This document shows, in pieces, positions 43,399 through 51,822 of a stretch of DNA of 64,000 nucleotides. Position numbers and translations under genes: made by a program. The notes beneath the pieces were generated by a model that searched no databases, had not been told where the DNA came from, and saw nothing but the letters and a program-made list of their open reading frames with translations. Numbering within the stretch: position 1 is the stretch's first letter; each line of letters starts with the position of its first letter. Source of the stretch: Streptomyces sp. SID8352 (GTDB lineage Bacteria > Actinomycetota > Actinomycetes > Streptomycetales > Streptomycetaceae); assembly GCF_009862265.1 (NCBI RefSeq), contig NZ_WWGX01000088.1, forward strand, positions 1 to 64,000, read 5' to 3'.

Positions 43399-43953
43399 TC
43401 AGGCCGTGGCCGATGCGCCCGCCTCGGCGAACTCCGCGAGGAAGGCCGCACAGAACGCCTCCAGGTCGTCCGGCCGACGGCTGGTGACGAGGACGCTCTC
43501 ACCGTGGTCGCAGACCCGGACCCGCTCGTCGACCCAGGTGGCCCCGGCATTGCGCAGGTCGGTCCGCAGACTCGGCCAGGAGGTCAGCACCCGGTCGCGG
43601 ACCACGTCCGCCTCGATCAGCGTCCACGGCGCGTGGCAGATCGCGGCCACCGGCAGGCCGCGCGCGAAGAAGTCCCTCACGAACGCCACGGCCCTCCCGT
43701 CCGTGCGCAGGAAGTCGGGGTTGGCCACGCCGCCCGGCAGCACCAGGCCGCCGAAGGCCTCGGCCGAGGTCTCGCCGACCACCTCGTCCACGGGGAAGGT
43801 GCCGGCCTTGTCGAGGTGGTCGAACGCCTGGATCTCGCCGGACCGCGTGGAGACGAGCACCGGCTGGTGGCCCGCCCCCTCCGCCGCCCGCCACGGCTCG
43901 GTCAGCTCGACCTGCTCCACGCCCTCGGGTGCGCTCAGGAATGCGATGCGCAT
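43399..43953 (-). CDS. DJ-1/PfpI-family protein
   Basis: A 184-residue type 1 glutamine amidotransferase-like protein. The nucleophile elbow is AAICHAPWTL with Cys106 and His107, preceded by FGGLVLPGGVANPDFLRTDG and the Glu of APEGVEQVELTEP. This is the PfpI/YhbO branch, acting as a stress-protective protease, chaperone or glyoxalase/deglycase. Start ATG at 43953. It lies close to other stress-type genes, and the inverted repeat at 43100-43159 should end its transcript. Confidence 0.9.
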   Translation of the reverse strand: MRIAFLSAPEGVEQVELTEPWRAAEGAGHQPVLVSTRSGEIQAFDHLDKAGTFPVDEVVGETSAEAFGGLVLPGGVANPDFLRTDGRAVAFVRDFFARGLPVAAICHAPWTLIEADVVRDRVLTSWPSLRTDLRNAGATWVDERVRVCDHGESVLVTSRRPDDLEAFCAAFLAEFAEAGASATA

Positions 43954-44042
43954 GGGGTTCGGCTCCTGTTCCGGTGGACGCCGGGCCGTCCGGGCCGGGC
44001 GTCCACCCGTGTCCTTCGTACGCCGTCGGATGCCGGGGCCGT

Positions 44043-44435
44043 TCAGGGACGCCCGGCACCGCCGGTCTCGGTCAGGGCGACGGCCAGTTCCTGGACGTTG
44101 CCGTAGCGGGCCTTGCGCGGCAGCCGCTCCATGCCCTCGACGAGGACGTCGGGTGCGTGGCCGAGACGCAGGGCCCGGCCCAGTTCCCCGGGGCCCGCCG
44201 GGAAGGCGCCCCGGGTCAGGGTCCGGGCCAGCTCCAGCCGCAGGGACTCCAGACGGGTGGGCCCGCGGTCGGGCGTCACCGGGCCGTTCATGACCTCCGG
44301 GTCGTCCTCGGCCGTCGGCTCCGGGTCGTTCCACTCCTCGGTACGGGTGGGGTGCCCGGAGCGCAGCATGCCCTGCAGTTCGTGCTTCATCTCGTCGTCG
44401 CGGTGGGCGCTCAGCCGGTCGCTGCCTCGCTGCAT
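44043..44435 (-). CDS. Small DUF2795-like protein under a candidate SigB promoter
   Basis: A 130-residue hydrophilic protein. The N-terminus (MQRGSDRLSAHRDDEMKHEL) and the GMLRSGHPTRTEEWNDPEP block are typical of actinobacterial DUF2795 proteins; the end (LPRKARYGNVQELAVALTET) is a small helical domain also found in the family. Function unknown. The start at 44435 is preceded by GAGGGAGAC, and a GTGT-N15-GGGTAC promoter lies 34 bases upstream. Confidence 0.7.
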   Translation of the reverse strand: MQRGSDRLSAHRDDEMKHELQGMLRSGHPTRTEEWNDPEPTAEDDPEVMNGPVTPDRGPTRLESLRLELARTLTRGAFPAGPGELGRALRLGHAPDVLVEGMERLPRKARYGNVQELAVALTETGGAGRP

Positions 44436-44468
44436 GTCTCCCTCACATCCTTCGGGGATGCGGACCGC

Positions 44469-44493
44469 GTACCCGAACGGAGCACCCCGACAC
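44469..44493 (-). promoter_or_regulatory. Candidate SigB-type promoter
   Basis: On the minus strand GTGT (44493-44490), 15 bases, then GGGTAC (44474-44469), fitting the SigB pattern GNNT-N14-16-GGGTAC. It is 34 bases upstream of the DUF2795-like start, and the neighbouring divergent gene encodes a SigB/SigF-family sigma factor. Confidence 0.5.
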
Positions 44494-44585
44494 GGGTTCT
44501 CCGCCGAGGGCTTCGGCGACCAGCGGAAGGGGCGTTCCCGCCGGTACGGGGGTTGCGCGGGGTGACCCGGAGGCCGCACGGGGTG

Positions 44586-44660
44586 ACCGCGCGCGGAGAC
44601 GGCGCGCGCGGAGACGGCGCGCGCGGGGGAGGGCGTGCGCGGAGACGGCGTGCGCGCCGG
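44586..44660. repeat. Short tandem repeats GCGCGCGGAGACGG
   Basis: Three close copies and one degenerate copy of a 14-15 base unit (GCGCGCGGAGACGG) lie in tandem between the DUF2795-like gene and the sigma factor gene. Their role is unknown; a binding site array or simple slippage product is possible. Confidence 0.5.
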
Positions 44661-45230
44661 GGGAGGACGGCCGGGGCGGTGTCGTGCCGGGGCGGCCACG
44701 CGGGCCGGTGTTCCCCGGCCCCGCCCCGGAGGACGCCGTCCCTGCCACGGAACGGGAACGGCGTCCCCGGCCGCCTGGTTCCGAGCGCCCGGTGCGTCCC
44801 GCGTGCGGTGCCCCCGCGCCGTCCCGCGCGTCGGCCTGGCGGGAGACAGCGGACCGCCCCCGTCCCTCCCCGCCCGCGCGCCGCCGGGCGGGGCCATCCC
44901 CGGGGGCCCGCACCGGGTGGCTCGGCGGACCGGTCCGCCGCCCGTCCGGAAACGGGGGTTTGGACTCCGGTCCGCTGGGAAGGGGCACGTTCAGTGCTTC
45001 GGACAGCAGGCACGCCCGTGGGAGAGGTGTCCCTCCACGGAGCGTCCGTCCGGGCGCCCGGACCTTCTCCCACGGTGACCGCCCGCCCCCACGGGCCGTG
45101 TCGTCGTACCACCGGCACCCGTCGCGCGCGGCCCGAGGCCGTCCGGCCGGAGCGCCGTCCGCCCCGGCCACCCCGCCGGAGCACCCCGGAGCGACGACGG
45201 GCCCCGCACTCCGAGGGAGTTGCGACGCGC
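44661..45230. other. Upstream region of the sigma factor gene
   Basis: About 570 bases without a supported gene. The plus frame of the sigma gene is open throughout, but its product here is Arg/Pro-rich and unlike any protein. The sigma promoter should be in this stretch. Confidence 0.4.
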
Positions 45231-46025
45231 ATGCCGATCCACGCCGGTGCCAAGCACCCGCACGACGACGCCCCCGACACCGCCGACGCCTTCCACCGCC
45301 TCACCGCCCTGCCCGACGGACCCGAGCGCGCCGCCGTCCGCGACGGGATCGTCGAGGCGTGGCTGCCGATGGCCGAACGCATCGCCGGACGCTTCCGCAG
45401 CCGCGGCGAGAGCCACGAGGACCTGCGCCAGGTCGCCGCCCTCGGCCTGGTCAAGGCCGTCGACCGGTACGACCCCGGTCTGGGCAGCGCCTTCGAGAGC
45501 TACGCCGTCCCGACCATCACCGGCGAGATCAAGCGGCACTTCCGCGACCACATGTGGACGCTGCACGTGCCGCGCCGGGTGCAGGAACTGCGCAACCGCG
45601 TCCGCACGGCCGGCCGGGAACTCGCCCCGACGGCCTCCGGCCACCCCCCGTCGGTCGCCGACCTGGCCGAGCGGACGGGACTGAGTGAGGACGACGTGCG
45701 GGAGGGGCTGGAGGCGCTGGAGTCCTTCACCGCGCTGTCCCTCGACGCCGAACTGCCCGGCAGCGAGGACGGCTACTCGCTCGGCGACGCCCTCGGCGCC
45801 CCCGACCCGGCGCTCGACACGGTCGTCGACCGCCAGGCCGTCAAGGACGGCCTCGCGGCGCTGCCGGAGCGCGAACGGGCCATCCTCTACATGCGGTTCT
45901 TCGACGACATGACGCAGAGCCGTATCGCGGCGCGCCTGGGCCTGTCCCAGATGCACGTGTCCCGGCTGATCACGCGCTGCTGCGCCCGCGTCCGGGAACA
46001 GGCGCTGAGCGACGCGACACCGTGA
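45231..46025 (+). CDS. SigB/SigF-family RNA polymerase sigma factor
   Basis: A 264-residue group 3 sigma factor with all regions. Region 2 has PMAERIAGRFRSRGESHEDL, QVAALGLVKAVDRYDPGLG and AFESYAVPTITGEIKRHFRD, the SigB/F-type core- and -10-recognition sequence. Region 3 reads WTLHVPRRVQELRNRVRTAG. Region 4 has LPERERAILYMRFFDDMTQS and the helix-turn-helix RIAARLGLSQMHVSRLITRC. It matches the nine-member SigB/F/G stress and sporulation group of Streptomyces. No anti-sigma or anti-anti-sigma gene is adjacent. ATG 45231 is chosen by domain extent; the upstream frame is open but non-coding. Confidence 0.92.
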   Translation: MPIHAGAKHPHDDAPDTADAFHRLTALPDGPERAAVRDGIVEAWLPMAERIAGRFRSRGESHEDLRQVAALGLVKAVDRYDPGLGSAFESYAVPTITGEIKRHFRDHMWTLHVPRRVQELRNRVRTAGRELAPTASGHPPSVADLAERTGLSEDDVREGLEALESFTALSLDAELPGSEDGYSLGDALGAPDPALDTVVDRQAVKDGLAALPERERAILYMRFFDDMTQSRIAARLGLSQMHVSRLITRCCARVREQALSDATP

Positions 46026-46354
46026 GCGCCGGGCCCCGGCCGGGACCCGCCGGGGCTCCATGACGCCCCGCGCGGCCGCTCCTCTCCGGGGACGGACGCC
46101 GGGCTCCGGGCCGGACCGTTCGGGGCGTGCGGAGCCGCGCCCCGAACGGGCCTGCCCCTGCGCCTGACCCGGGCGCCGACGCGGCGGCGCGGCCGCGACC
46201 CCGGCCCTGGAGCCCGGGGGCGCCCGCCGTCACCCGCTCGGGCGCCGGTGTCCCGCCAACGGCGCACGGCGGCGCGCGGGACGCGGGCGGGGCGGCTGTG
46301 ATGGGCGAGGGCGCGCGAGTGCCGTGCCCGCCTCCGCCCGAAGGAGCCCGCTCC
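46026..46354. other. Intergenic region between the sigma factor and a secreted-protein gene
   Basis: About 330 bases with no supported gene. The AAGGAG at about 46341 is the ribosome site of the next gene. Confidence 0.4.
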
Positions 46355-47317
46355 ATGCGCCGCACCGCCCGCGCCCTGTCCGCCGCCCTCCTGACCGGTG
46401 CCGCCCTCGGGATGTGCGCCGGAACCGCGACCGCGGAGTCCGGTACGCCGCCGCAGCCCCCCGGCGTGGGGGAGACCGCGTCCGACACCGGCCCCGACAC
46501 GGTGCCGGAGACCGTGCCGGACGGCGCCGGGTACGTGCCCGATCTCGGGCCCGGTGCCGAGGAGCCCGGTCCCCTGGGCCTCGGGCGGTCCGCGGCGGAG
46601 GTCGACCCGGCCGCCGTCGGCCCCGGCGGCACGGTCACCGTCGCGGTCTCGTGCGGGGAGACCGGCGGACCCGCGCCCGCCACCCTCGACGCCACGTCGG
46701 CCGCCTTCGACGAGGGCACGGTCGTGCTGCGCCGGGTCGCCGACGCCGGGGGCGGCCCCGCCTACCGGGGCACCGCCCGGGTGGCTCCCGCCGACAGCTT
46801 CCCGGACACCCCGGACGCGGCCGGGGCGGACCACCCCTGGACCGTCGACGGCACCTGCCCGGGCGAGGCCGGGAGCGAGGGGGACCCCTGGAGCGCCGAC
46901 ATGACCGTTTCCCCGGACGGCGCCGCCGGGCCGCCCTGCCCCGAATCGGCCACCCCGGGCGCGCCCTGCGCGGGGAACGCCCCCGCGCAGCCGTCCCGCC
47001 CCGAGCGGCCCGACCAGTCCGCCCGGCCGGACCCGTCCGCGCGGCCCGGCCAGTCGCCCTGCCCCGGGCCCGCCGCCCCGCATGGCGAGGGCGCGGGCCA
47101 CGGCACGTCCTGCACGACCCGGCCCCCCTGCCCGGAGCCGGTGGCGCCCGACGGGGCCTGCGGCACCGGGACCCCGGAGCACGGCGTACGGGCGGGCTCC
47201 GGGGGCGCCTTCACGGACTCCGTGCCCGCCCTGGCGGCGGGCGGCGCCCTGATCGCCGGGGCGTTCGGCGCGGCGGCGCACCGGCTGCTGCGGCGCGGGA
47301 GCGGAGTGCGGCGCTGA
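46355..47317 (+). CDS. Secreted, probably membrane-anchored low-complexity protein
   Basis: This 320-residue protein has a signal peptide (MRRTARALSAALLTGAALGM, cleavage after ATA near 27). It continues with an acidic Pro/Gly/Thr region, a beta-rich part (VDPAAVGPGGTVTVAVSCGE, then TVVLRRVADAGG), and a Pro/Ser/Arg-rich stretch with several Cys. The end is a hydrophobic helix (ALAAGGALIAGAFGAAAHRL) and RRGSGVRR. That ending resembles a C-terminal membrane anchor; no LPXTG sortase motif is seen. Function unknown; it may be displayed on the cell surface. Confidence 0.72.
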   Translation: MRRTARALSAALLTGAALGMCAGTATAESGTPPQPPGVGETASDTGPDTVPETVPDGAGYVPDLGPGAEEPGPLGLGRSAAEVDPAAVGPGGTVTVAVSCGETGGPAPATLDATSAAFDEGTVVLRRVADAGGGPAYRGTARVAPADSFPDTPDAAGADHPWTVDGTCPGEAGSEGDPWSADMTVSPDGAAGPPCPESATPGAPCAGNAPAQPSRPERPDQSARPDPSARPGQSPCPGPAAPHGEGAGHGTSCTTRPPCPEPVAPDGACGTGTPEHGVRAGSGGAFTDSVPALAAGGALIAGAFGAAAHRLLRRGSGVRR

Positions 47318-47453
47318 CACCTCCTCGCGGGGCGCGGCCATGACCGGGCGGCCCGGTGGGTACTTGGAGCACGACCGAGGAGGCGGGCCACCGCCGGGCG
47401 GCCACGGATCACGGCGGAGACGGCGCGACGGACTGCGCGGAGGCGAGGAAGCC

Positions 47454-49949
47454 ATGCGGCCCACACACCCCACCCACGCACCCGCCCCTGCCCCCGCCCC
47501 GACCCCCGGTCCTGGCCCGGCCTCCGGCCCCGGTTCGGCCTCCGCGCCTGGGTCGGCTCCTGCGCCTGGTCCCGCCTTGGCCCCGGTCTGGACGTGCGCC
47601 CCGAGCCCTGGCCCGGCCCCCGGCCCCGGCCCCGGCCCCGGCGCGAGCTTGGTCTCCGCGTCCGGGTCGGCCCTTGCGCCTGCTCCCGCCTCGGCTCCGG
47701 TCTCGGCGTGCGGCCCGGACTCTGCCCCCGGTGCCGGCCTGACCTCGGGCCCCGGTTCGGCCTTCGCGTCCGGGTCGGCCCGTGCGCCTGGTCCCTTCCG
47801 GGGCCCGGTCTGGGCGTGCGCCCCGAGCCCTGGCCCGGGTCCTGGCCCGGCCACCGGCCCCGGCCCCGGCCCCGGCGTGAGCTTGGTCTCCGCGTCCGGG
47901 TCGACCCCCGGTCCCGGCCCCGGCTCCGGCGCGAGCTTGGTCTCCGCGTCCGGGTCGGCCCGTGCGCCTGGTCCCGACTCCGCCCCGGGCTCCGCGTGCG
48001 GCCCGAACCCTGGCCCGGGGCCTGGCCTGGCCCCCGGCCCCGGCCCCGGCCCCGGCCCCGGCCCCGGCCCCGGTCCCGGTCCCGGCCCGAGCGCGGTCTC
48101 CGCCTCCGGGTCTGCCCCCGCGCCTGGTCCCGGCCCCGCCCCGGGCTCCGCGTGCGGCCCAGCCCCGGCCCGCGGCGCCGACTCCGCCCCGGGCCAGGGC
48201 GTCGGCCATGTCCATGGTGGTGAAGACCCCCGTCCCGGCCTGGGCCGTGCTCCCGGTGCGGACCCCCTCGTCGGCTGGGACCGGACCCCCGGTGCCCGCC
48301 CCGTCCGGGGCAGGAACCATGCCCCTGGTGAACGCCCCGCTCCCCACCAGGACCCTCCCCCCGACAGGGCCCCCCTCCCCGGCTGGAACCGTGCCTCCGG
48401 CGAGGACCCCCGCCCCGGCCGGAGCCGCCGCGAACCCGGGCGGGGTTCCGGTCCCGACCGGGAAGCCCGGCCCGGTGGAGGACCCGTTCCCGGATCGCCC
48501 GGACCCCCGGGCGGGCCCCCGTTCCCGGCCGGTACCGGGTCCCGGCGCGTCCCCCCGTCCGGGCACGGTCCTGTGCGGTTCGGGCCGTCGTTGCCCGGGG
48601 ACGGGCTGCCCGTGCCGCCCGAGCTGGCCGGGGTGGTCGCCGCCACCGCGGGGCGGGCTCGGGAGGAGCCGGTCGGGGGCGGCGGGGCGCTGCTCGACGC
48701 GGCCCGGGGCTACTGGGAGCGGCGCGGGCTGCCCACCGGCCCCGGGCGGGCCGTCGCCGGGCCCGGGGCCCACGCGCTGCTCCTCGCCCTGACCGCCGCC
48801 GTCGACGGCGACGTCCTGGTGCCCCGGCCCTGCGCCGCCTGGTGGGCGCCGTACGCGCGGCTGCTGGGCCGGGCCGTCTTCCACGTGCCCACCCCGGCCG
48901 AGGGCGGCGGCGTACCCGATCCCTACGCCCTCCTGGAGACCGTGCGCCGGGTCCGCGCCGAGGGAGGCGACCCCCGGGTGCTCGTGCTGTCCGTCGCCGA
49001 CGATCCCACCGGCACCGTCGCCCCGCCGGAGCTGGTGCACGAGACGGTCCTGGCCGCCGCCGGGGAGGGGCTGCTCCTGGTCAGCGACGAGACCTGGCGC
49101 GACACCCTGCACGACCCGCGCGCCCCCGTCCTGCTCAGCCCCGCCGAGATGCTGCCCGACCGGGTCGCCGTCGTCACCGACCTGGCCGGTGCGCTGCTGC
49201 CGCCCGCCTGGCCCGCCGCCGTCGCCCGCTTCCCCGGGACCCCCGAGGGCGACCGCCTGCGCGCGCGGGTGCTGGACGCGCTCACCGCCCTCGGCGCCCG
49301 GGTCGCTGCCCCGGTCGCGGCGGCGGCCGCGTACGCCCTGGCCGAGCCCGAGCCGGTCACCGCCCGCCGGGCGGCCGTCGTCCGGCTGCACGCGCGGCTG
49401 GCCGCGGCCGCGCACGCCGTCGTCGTCTCCTCGGGTGCCACCGCCCGGCCCCCGCAGGCGGGCCGCCATCTGTACGCCGACCTCGGTCCGCTGCGGGACG
49501 CGCTCGCGCGGCGCGGCGTGGCGGACGCCCAGGAACTGGAGGACTTCCTCACCGACCGGCTCGGTATGCCCGCCCCGGGCGGCCACCGTTTCGGCGACGA
49601 ACTGCCCGCCCTGCGGGTCCGGCTGTCCACCGGGCCCCTGCTCGGCGAGGGACCGGAGGCCGAGCGCCGGGCGGAACGCCTGCTCGCCCCGGGCACCGTT
49701 CCCGCCGCCGGAGGGGAGGCTGCCGCGCCCGCGGGCACCGCTCCGGCCGCCGGACGGGACGCGGCCGGGCCCCCGGCCCGGAGACGGGAGCCCCCCTCGC
49801 CCCCCGGCCCGCACCCGCGCCCGCACCCCGCCGCGGACCGCGCCCCGGTCCCCGACCCGACCGAACCACCGGGCGTGCGCGGCGCGTTGGCCGTCCTGCG
49901 GTCGGTTTTCGACGAACTCCGTGACGCTCAGCGATGGGAGCCCCGATGA
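47454..49949 (+). CDS. Aminotransferase-fold protein apparently lacking the PLP lysine, with a Gly/Pro-rich N-terminal region
   Basis: An 831-residue frame. Residues 1-350 or so are low complexity, built of GPGPGPG runs and repeats such as SLVSASGSA and SACGP. The C-terminal 430 residues (from LPGDGLPVPPELAGVVAATA) have a class I/II aminotransferase layout: AGPGAHALLLALTAAVDGDV, RPCAAWWAPYARLLGRAVFH, VADDPTGTVAPPEL and SDETWRDTLHD. The site that should hold the PLP lysine (SLSK in relatives) reads TDLAGALLPP, and the usual Tyr after Asp is Trp. It is probably a non-catalytic relative. The start could be nearer the domain; 47454 has a GAGGAAG site. The stop overlaps the MBL gene (ATGA). Confidence 0.6.
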   Translation: MRPTHPTHAPAPAPAPTPGPGPASGPGSASAPGSAPAPGPALAPVWTCAPSPGPAPGPGPGPGASLVSASGSALAPAPASAPVSACGPDSAPGAGLTSGPGSAFASGSARAPGPFRGPVWACAPSPGPGPGPATGPGPGPGVSLVSASGSTPGPGPGSGASLVSASGSARAPGPDSAPGSACGPNPGPGPGLAPGPGPGPGPGPGPGPGPGPSAVSASGSAPAPGPGPAPGSACGPAPARGADSAPGQGVGHVHGGEDPRPGLGRAPGADPLVGWDRTPGARPVRGRNHAPGERPAPHQDPPPDRAPLPGWNRASGEDPRPGRSRREPGRGSGPDREARPGGGPVPGSPGPPGGPPFPAGTGSRRVPPSGHGPVRFGPSLPGDGLPVPPELAGVVAATAGRAREEPVGGGGALLDAARGYWERRGLPTGPGRAVAGPGAHALLLALTAAVDGDVLVPRPCAAWWAPYARLLGRAVFHVPTPAEGGGVPDPYALLETVRRVRAEGGDPRVLVLSVADDPTGTVAPPELVHETVLAAAGEGLLLVSDETWRDTLHDPRAPVLLSPAEMLPDRVAVVTDLAGALLPPAWPAAVARFPGTPEGDRLRARVLDALTALGARVAAPVAAAAAYALAEPEPVTARRAAVVRLHARLAAAAHAVVVSSGATARPPQAGRHLYADLGPLRDALARRGVADAQELEDFLTDRLGMPAPGGHRFGDELPALRVRLSTGPLLGEGPEAERRAERLLAPGTVPAAGGEAAAPAGTAPAAGRDAAGPPARRREPPSPPGPHPRPHPAADRAPVPDPTEPPGVRGALAVLRSVFDELRDAQRWEPR
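47490..48180 (+). repeat. Degenerate GC-rich tandem repeats in the N-terminal region
   Basis: Imperfect tandem copies of about 35 codons, each with VSASGSA-type, ACGP and GPGPG elements, plus a nine-times repeated GGCCCC run near 48040-48080. The DNA is almost pure G and C with long alternating CCCGG blocks. The pattern suggests slippage expansion. Confidence 0.6.
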
Positions 49950-51013
49950 CACAGCAGCCCCGGACGACGACGGGTACCCGGCGCTCCCGCCCCCCGGCCG
50001 CCCCGGTGTCCGCCGCGCCCCCGGCGGCCCCGGGCACCCCCTTCCCGCCGCTCGCGGAGCCCCGCCCGCTGGCCGAGCGGCGGGTGTGGCCGCGCGCCTT
50101 CCACGACCGGCTGACCGCCCCGCTGCCCGGTCTGCGGGCCATCGCCAGATTCGCCCGAGAGGGCGCCGTCAGACCCGGCCCGGAGGGGCTCGCCGACATC
50201 CCCCGGCTGCCGTTCGCGCCCGGCCCGCTGCCCCGCGTGGGCACCCGCGCCATCGCCGTCTCCTGGGCGGGGCACGCCAGTTGGGTGGTGTCCCTGGGAG
50301 GGCTCACCGTGCTCACCGACCCGGTCTGGTCGCGCCGCATCCTCGGCACCCCGGCCCGTGTCACCCCCGTCGGCGTCGCCTGGAGCGCGCTGCCGCGCGT
50401 CGACGCCGTCGTCATCAGCCACAACCACTACGACCACCTGGACGCCCCCACCCTGCGCCGGCTGCCGCGCGACACCCCGGTGTTCGCGCCGGCCGGACTC
50501 GCGGGCTGGTTCCACCGCCGCCGCTTCACCGAGGTCACCGAGCTGGACTGGTGGGAGGGGGCCGAACTGCGCGGCGTCCGCTTCGACTTCGTACCGGCCC
50601 ACCACTGGTCCAAGCGCACCCTGACCGACACCTGCCGCAGCCTGTGGGGCGGCTGGGTCCTCACCGATCCCGAGGGCCGCCGGCTCTACTTCGCGGGCGA
50701 CACCGGCTACGGCCACTGGTTCGGACGCATCGGCCGCCGCTACCCGGGCATCGACCTCGCCCTGCTCCCCATCGGCGCCTACGACCCGCGCTGGTGGCTG
50801 CGCGACGTGCACTGCGACCCGGAGGAGGCGGTCCGGGCCGCCCAGGACCTCGGCGCCCGCCGCATGGCCCCGATGCACTGGGGCACCTTCGTCCTCTCGG
50901 CGGAACCGGTGCTGGAGCCCCTCACCCGGGTCCGCGCCGCCTGGCACCGCGCAGGTCTGCGCCGCGACGCCCTGTGGGACCTGCCCGTCGGCGCCTCCCG
51001 GGTCCTGGAGTGA
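49946..51013 (+). CDS. MBL-fold metallo-hydrolase (NAPE-PLD-like)
   Basis: A 355-residue metallo-beta-lactamase-fold protein. The metal motif is ISHNHYDHLDAPTLRRL (His-x-His-x-Asp-His), with AVSWAGHASWVV before it and PAHHWSKRTL, YFAGDTGYGHWFGRIGRRY and APMHWGTFVLS providing the remaining ligands. The HHWSKR and GAYDPRWW blocks resemble N-acyl-phosphatidylethanolamine phospholipase D-like enzymes, so a phospholipid ester is a possible substrate. The ATG at 49946 overlaps the upstream stop; 49934 is an alternative. It is coupled to the aminotransferase-fold gene. Confidence 0.85.
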   Translation: MTQQPRTTTGTRRSRPPAAPVSAAPPAAPGTPFPPLAEPRPLAERRVWPRAFHDRLTAPLPGLRAIARFAREGAVRPGPEGLADIPRLPFAPGPLPRVGTRAIAVSWAGHASWVVSLGGLTVLTDPVWSRRILGTPARVTPVGVAWSALPRVDAVVISHNHYDHLDAPTLRRLPRDTPVFAPAGLAGWFHRRRFTEVTELDWWEGAELRGVRFDFVPAHHWSKRTLTDTCRSLWGGWVLTDPEGRRLYFAGDTGYGHWFGRIGRRYPGIDLALLPIGAYDPRWWLRDVHCDPEEAVRAAQDLGARRMAPMHWGTFVLSAEPVLEPLTRVRAAWHRAGLRRDALWDLPVGASRVLE

Positions 51014-51192
51014 CCTCCGCCCCCGGTCCGGGCGTCCGGGTCCTGCATCCGGCCCCGCTCCCCCCGGGCCCCGCGTCCGGGCCACGCCCTTCGGGCCCGC
51101 GGTCGCCGCGGCCCCGAAAGCGCCCCCGGTCCGCACCCCGCCCCGGACTCCGTAACGGCCCTGCCCCGGAATCCCTGCCGGCCCCCGCCCCG

Positions 51193-51822
51193 CTACGCCT
51201 TCGCCGGTCCCCGGACCCGCCGCCACACCCCCGGTGCCGCGCCGACCACCAGGGTGAGGGCGATGGCGGCGGCCACGCCCTCCCAGGGCTTGCGGAACAG
51301 GGAGCCGCCGAGCACGCCGATCAACTGGTACGTCGCCGCCCAGGCCAGGCAGGCCGGCAGGTTGCCCCGGGCGAACCGGCGCGGCGGCCACTTCGCCAGC
51401 AGACAGGCCAGCATCACCGGAATCCGCCCCGCGGGCACCAGCCGGGACAGCACCAGCACCGCGACCCCGTGCGCGGCCAGCCGCTCCTGCGCCTGGGCCA
51501 GCCGGTCCTCCGGCGCCCGGGCGCGGATCGCCTCCAGCCAGCGCGACCCGTTCCGCGAACCGACGCCGCGCCGCCCCAGCCAGTACAGCCCCATGTCCCC
51601 GAGGAAGGCGGCCAGCGCCGCCGTCGCGAACACCATCACCATGGAGTACGGCAGCGTCTGGTGCAGGGCGACCACGGCCGCCGAACTCACCAGCGCGCCG
51701 GTCGGCACCACCGGGACCAGCGCCCCGATCAGCACCAGCAGGAACAGCGACGGATAGCCGAGCGCCTGCTGCGTCGGCTCGGCCGGCACGACCGCGGTCG
51801 CGACGGAGCCCAGCCAGGTCAC
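51193..51822 (-). CDS. DedA/SNARE-associated-like membrane protein
   Basis: This 209-residue protein has about five membrane segments (LFLLVLIGALVPVVPTGALV, VFATAALAAFLGDMGLYWLG and others) with the DedA motifs GDMGLYWLGRRGV and LVPAGRIPVMLACLLAKWP (re-entrant loop, conserved Arg and Pro). DedA proteins move undecaprenyl phosphate or other lipids across the membrane and support membrane potential. It begins with GTG overlapping the stop of the upstream MBL gene, so the two are coupled. Confidence 0.85.
   Translation of the reverse strand: MTWLGSVATAVVPAEPTQQALGYPSLFLLVLIGALVPVVPTGALVSSAAVVALHQTLPYSMVMVFATAALAAFLGDMGLYWLGRRGVGSRNGSRWLEAIRARAPEDRLAQAQERLAAHGVAVLVLSRLVPAGRIPVMLACLLAKWPPRRFARGNLPACLAWAATYQLIGVLGGSLFRKPWEGVAAAIALTLVVGAAPGVWRRVRGPAKA

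Noticed and set aside
44588..44660. CRISPR-like array
   Set aside because: The repeated unit is 14-15 bases with no spacers and no cas genes; simple tandem repeats explain it.
47409..49952. Long minus-strand frame opposite the aminotransferase-fold gene
   Set aside because: It is a shadow of the GC-rich plus gene with no start signal and no recognisable domain.
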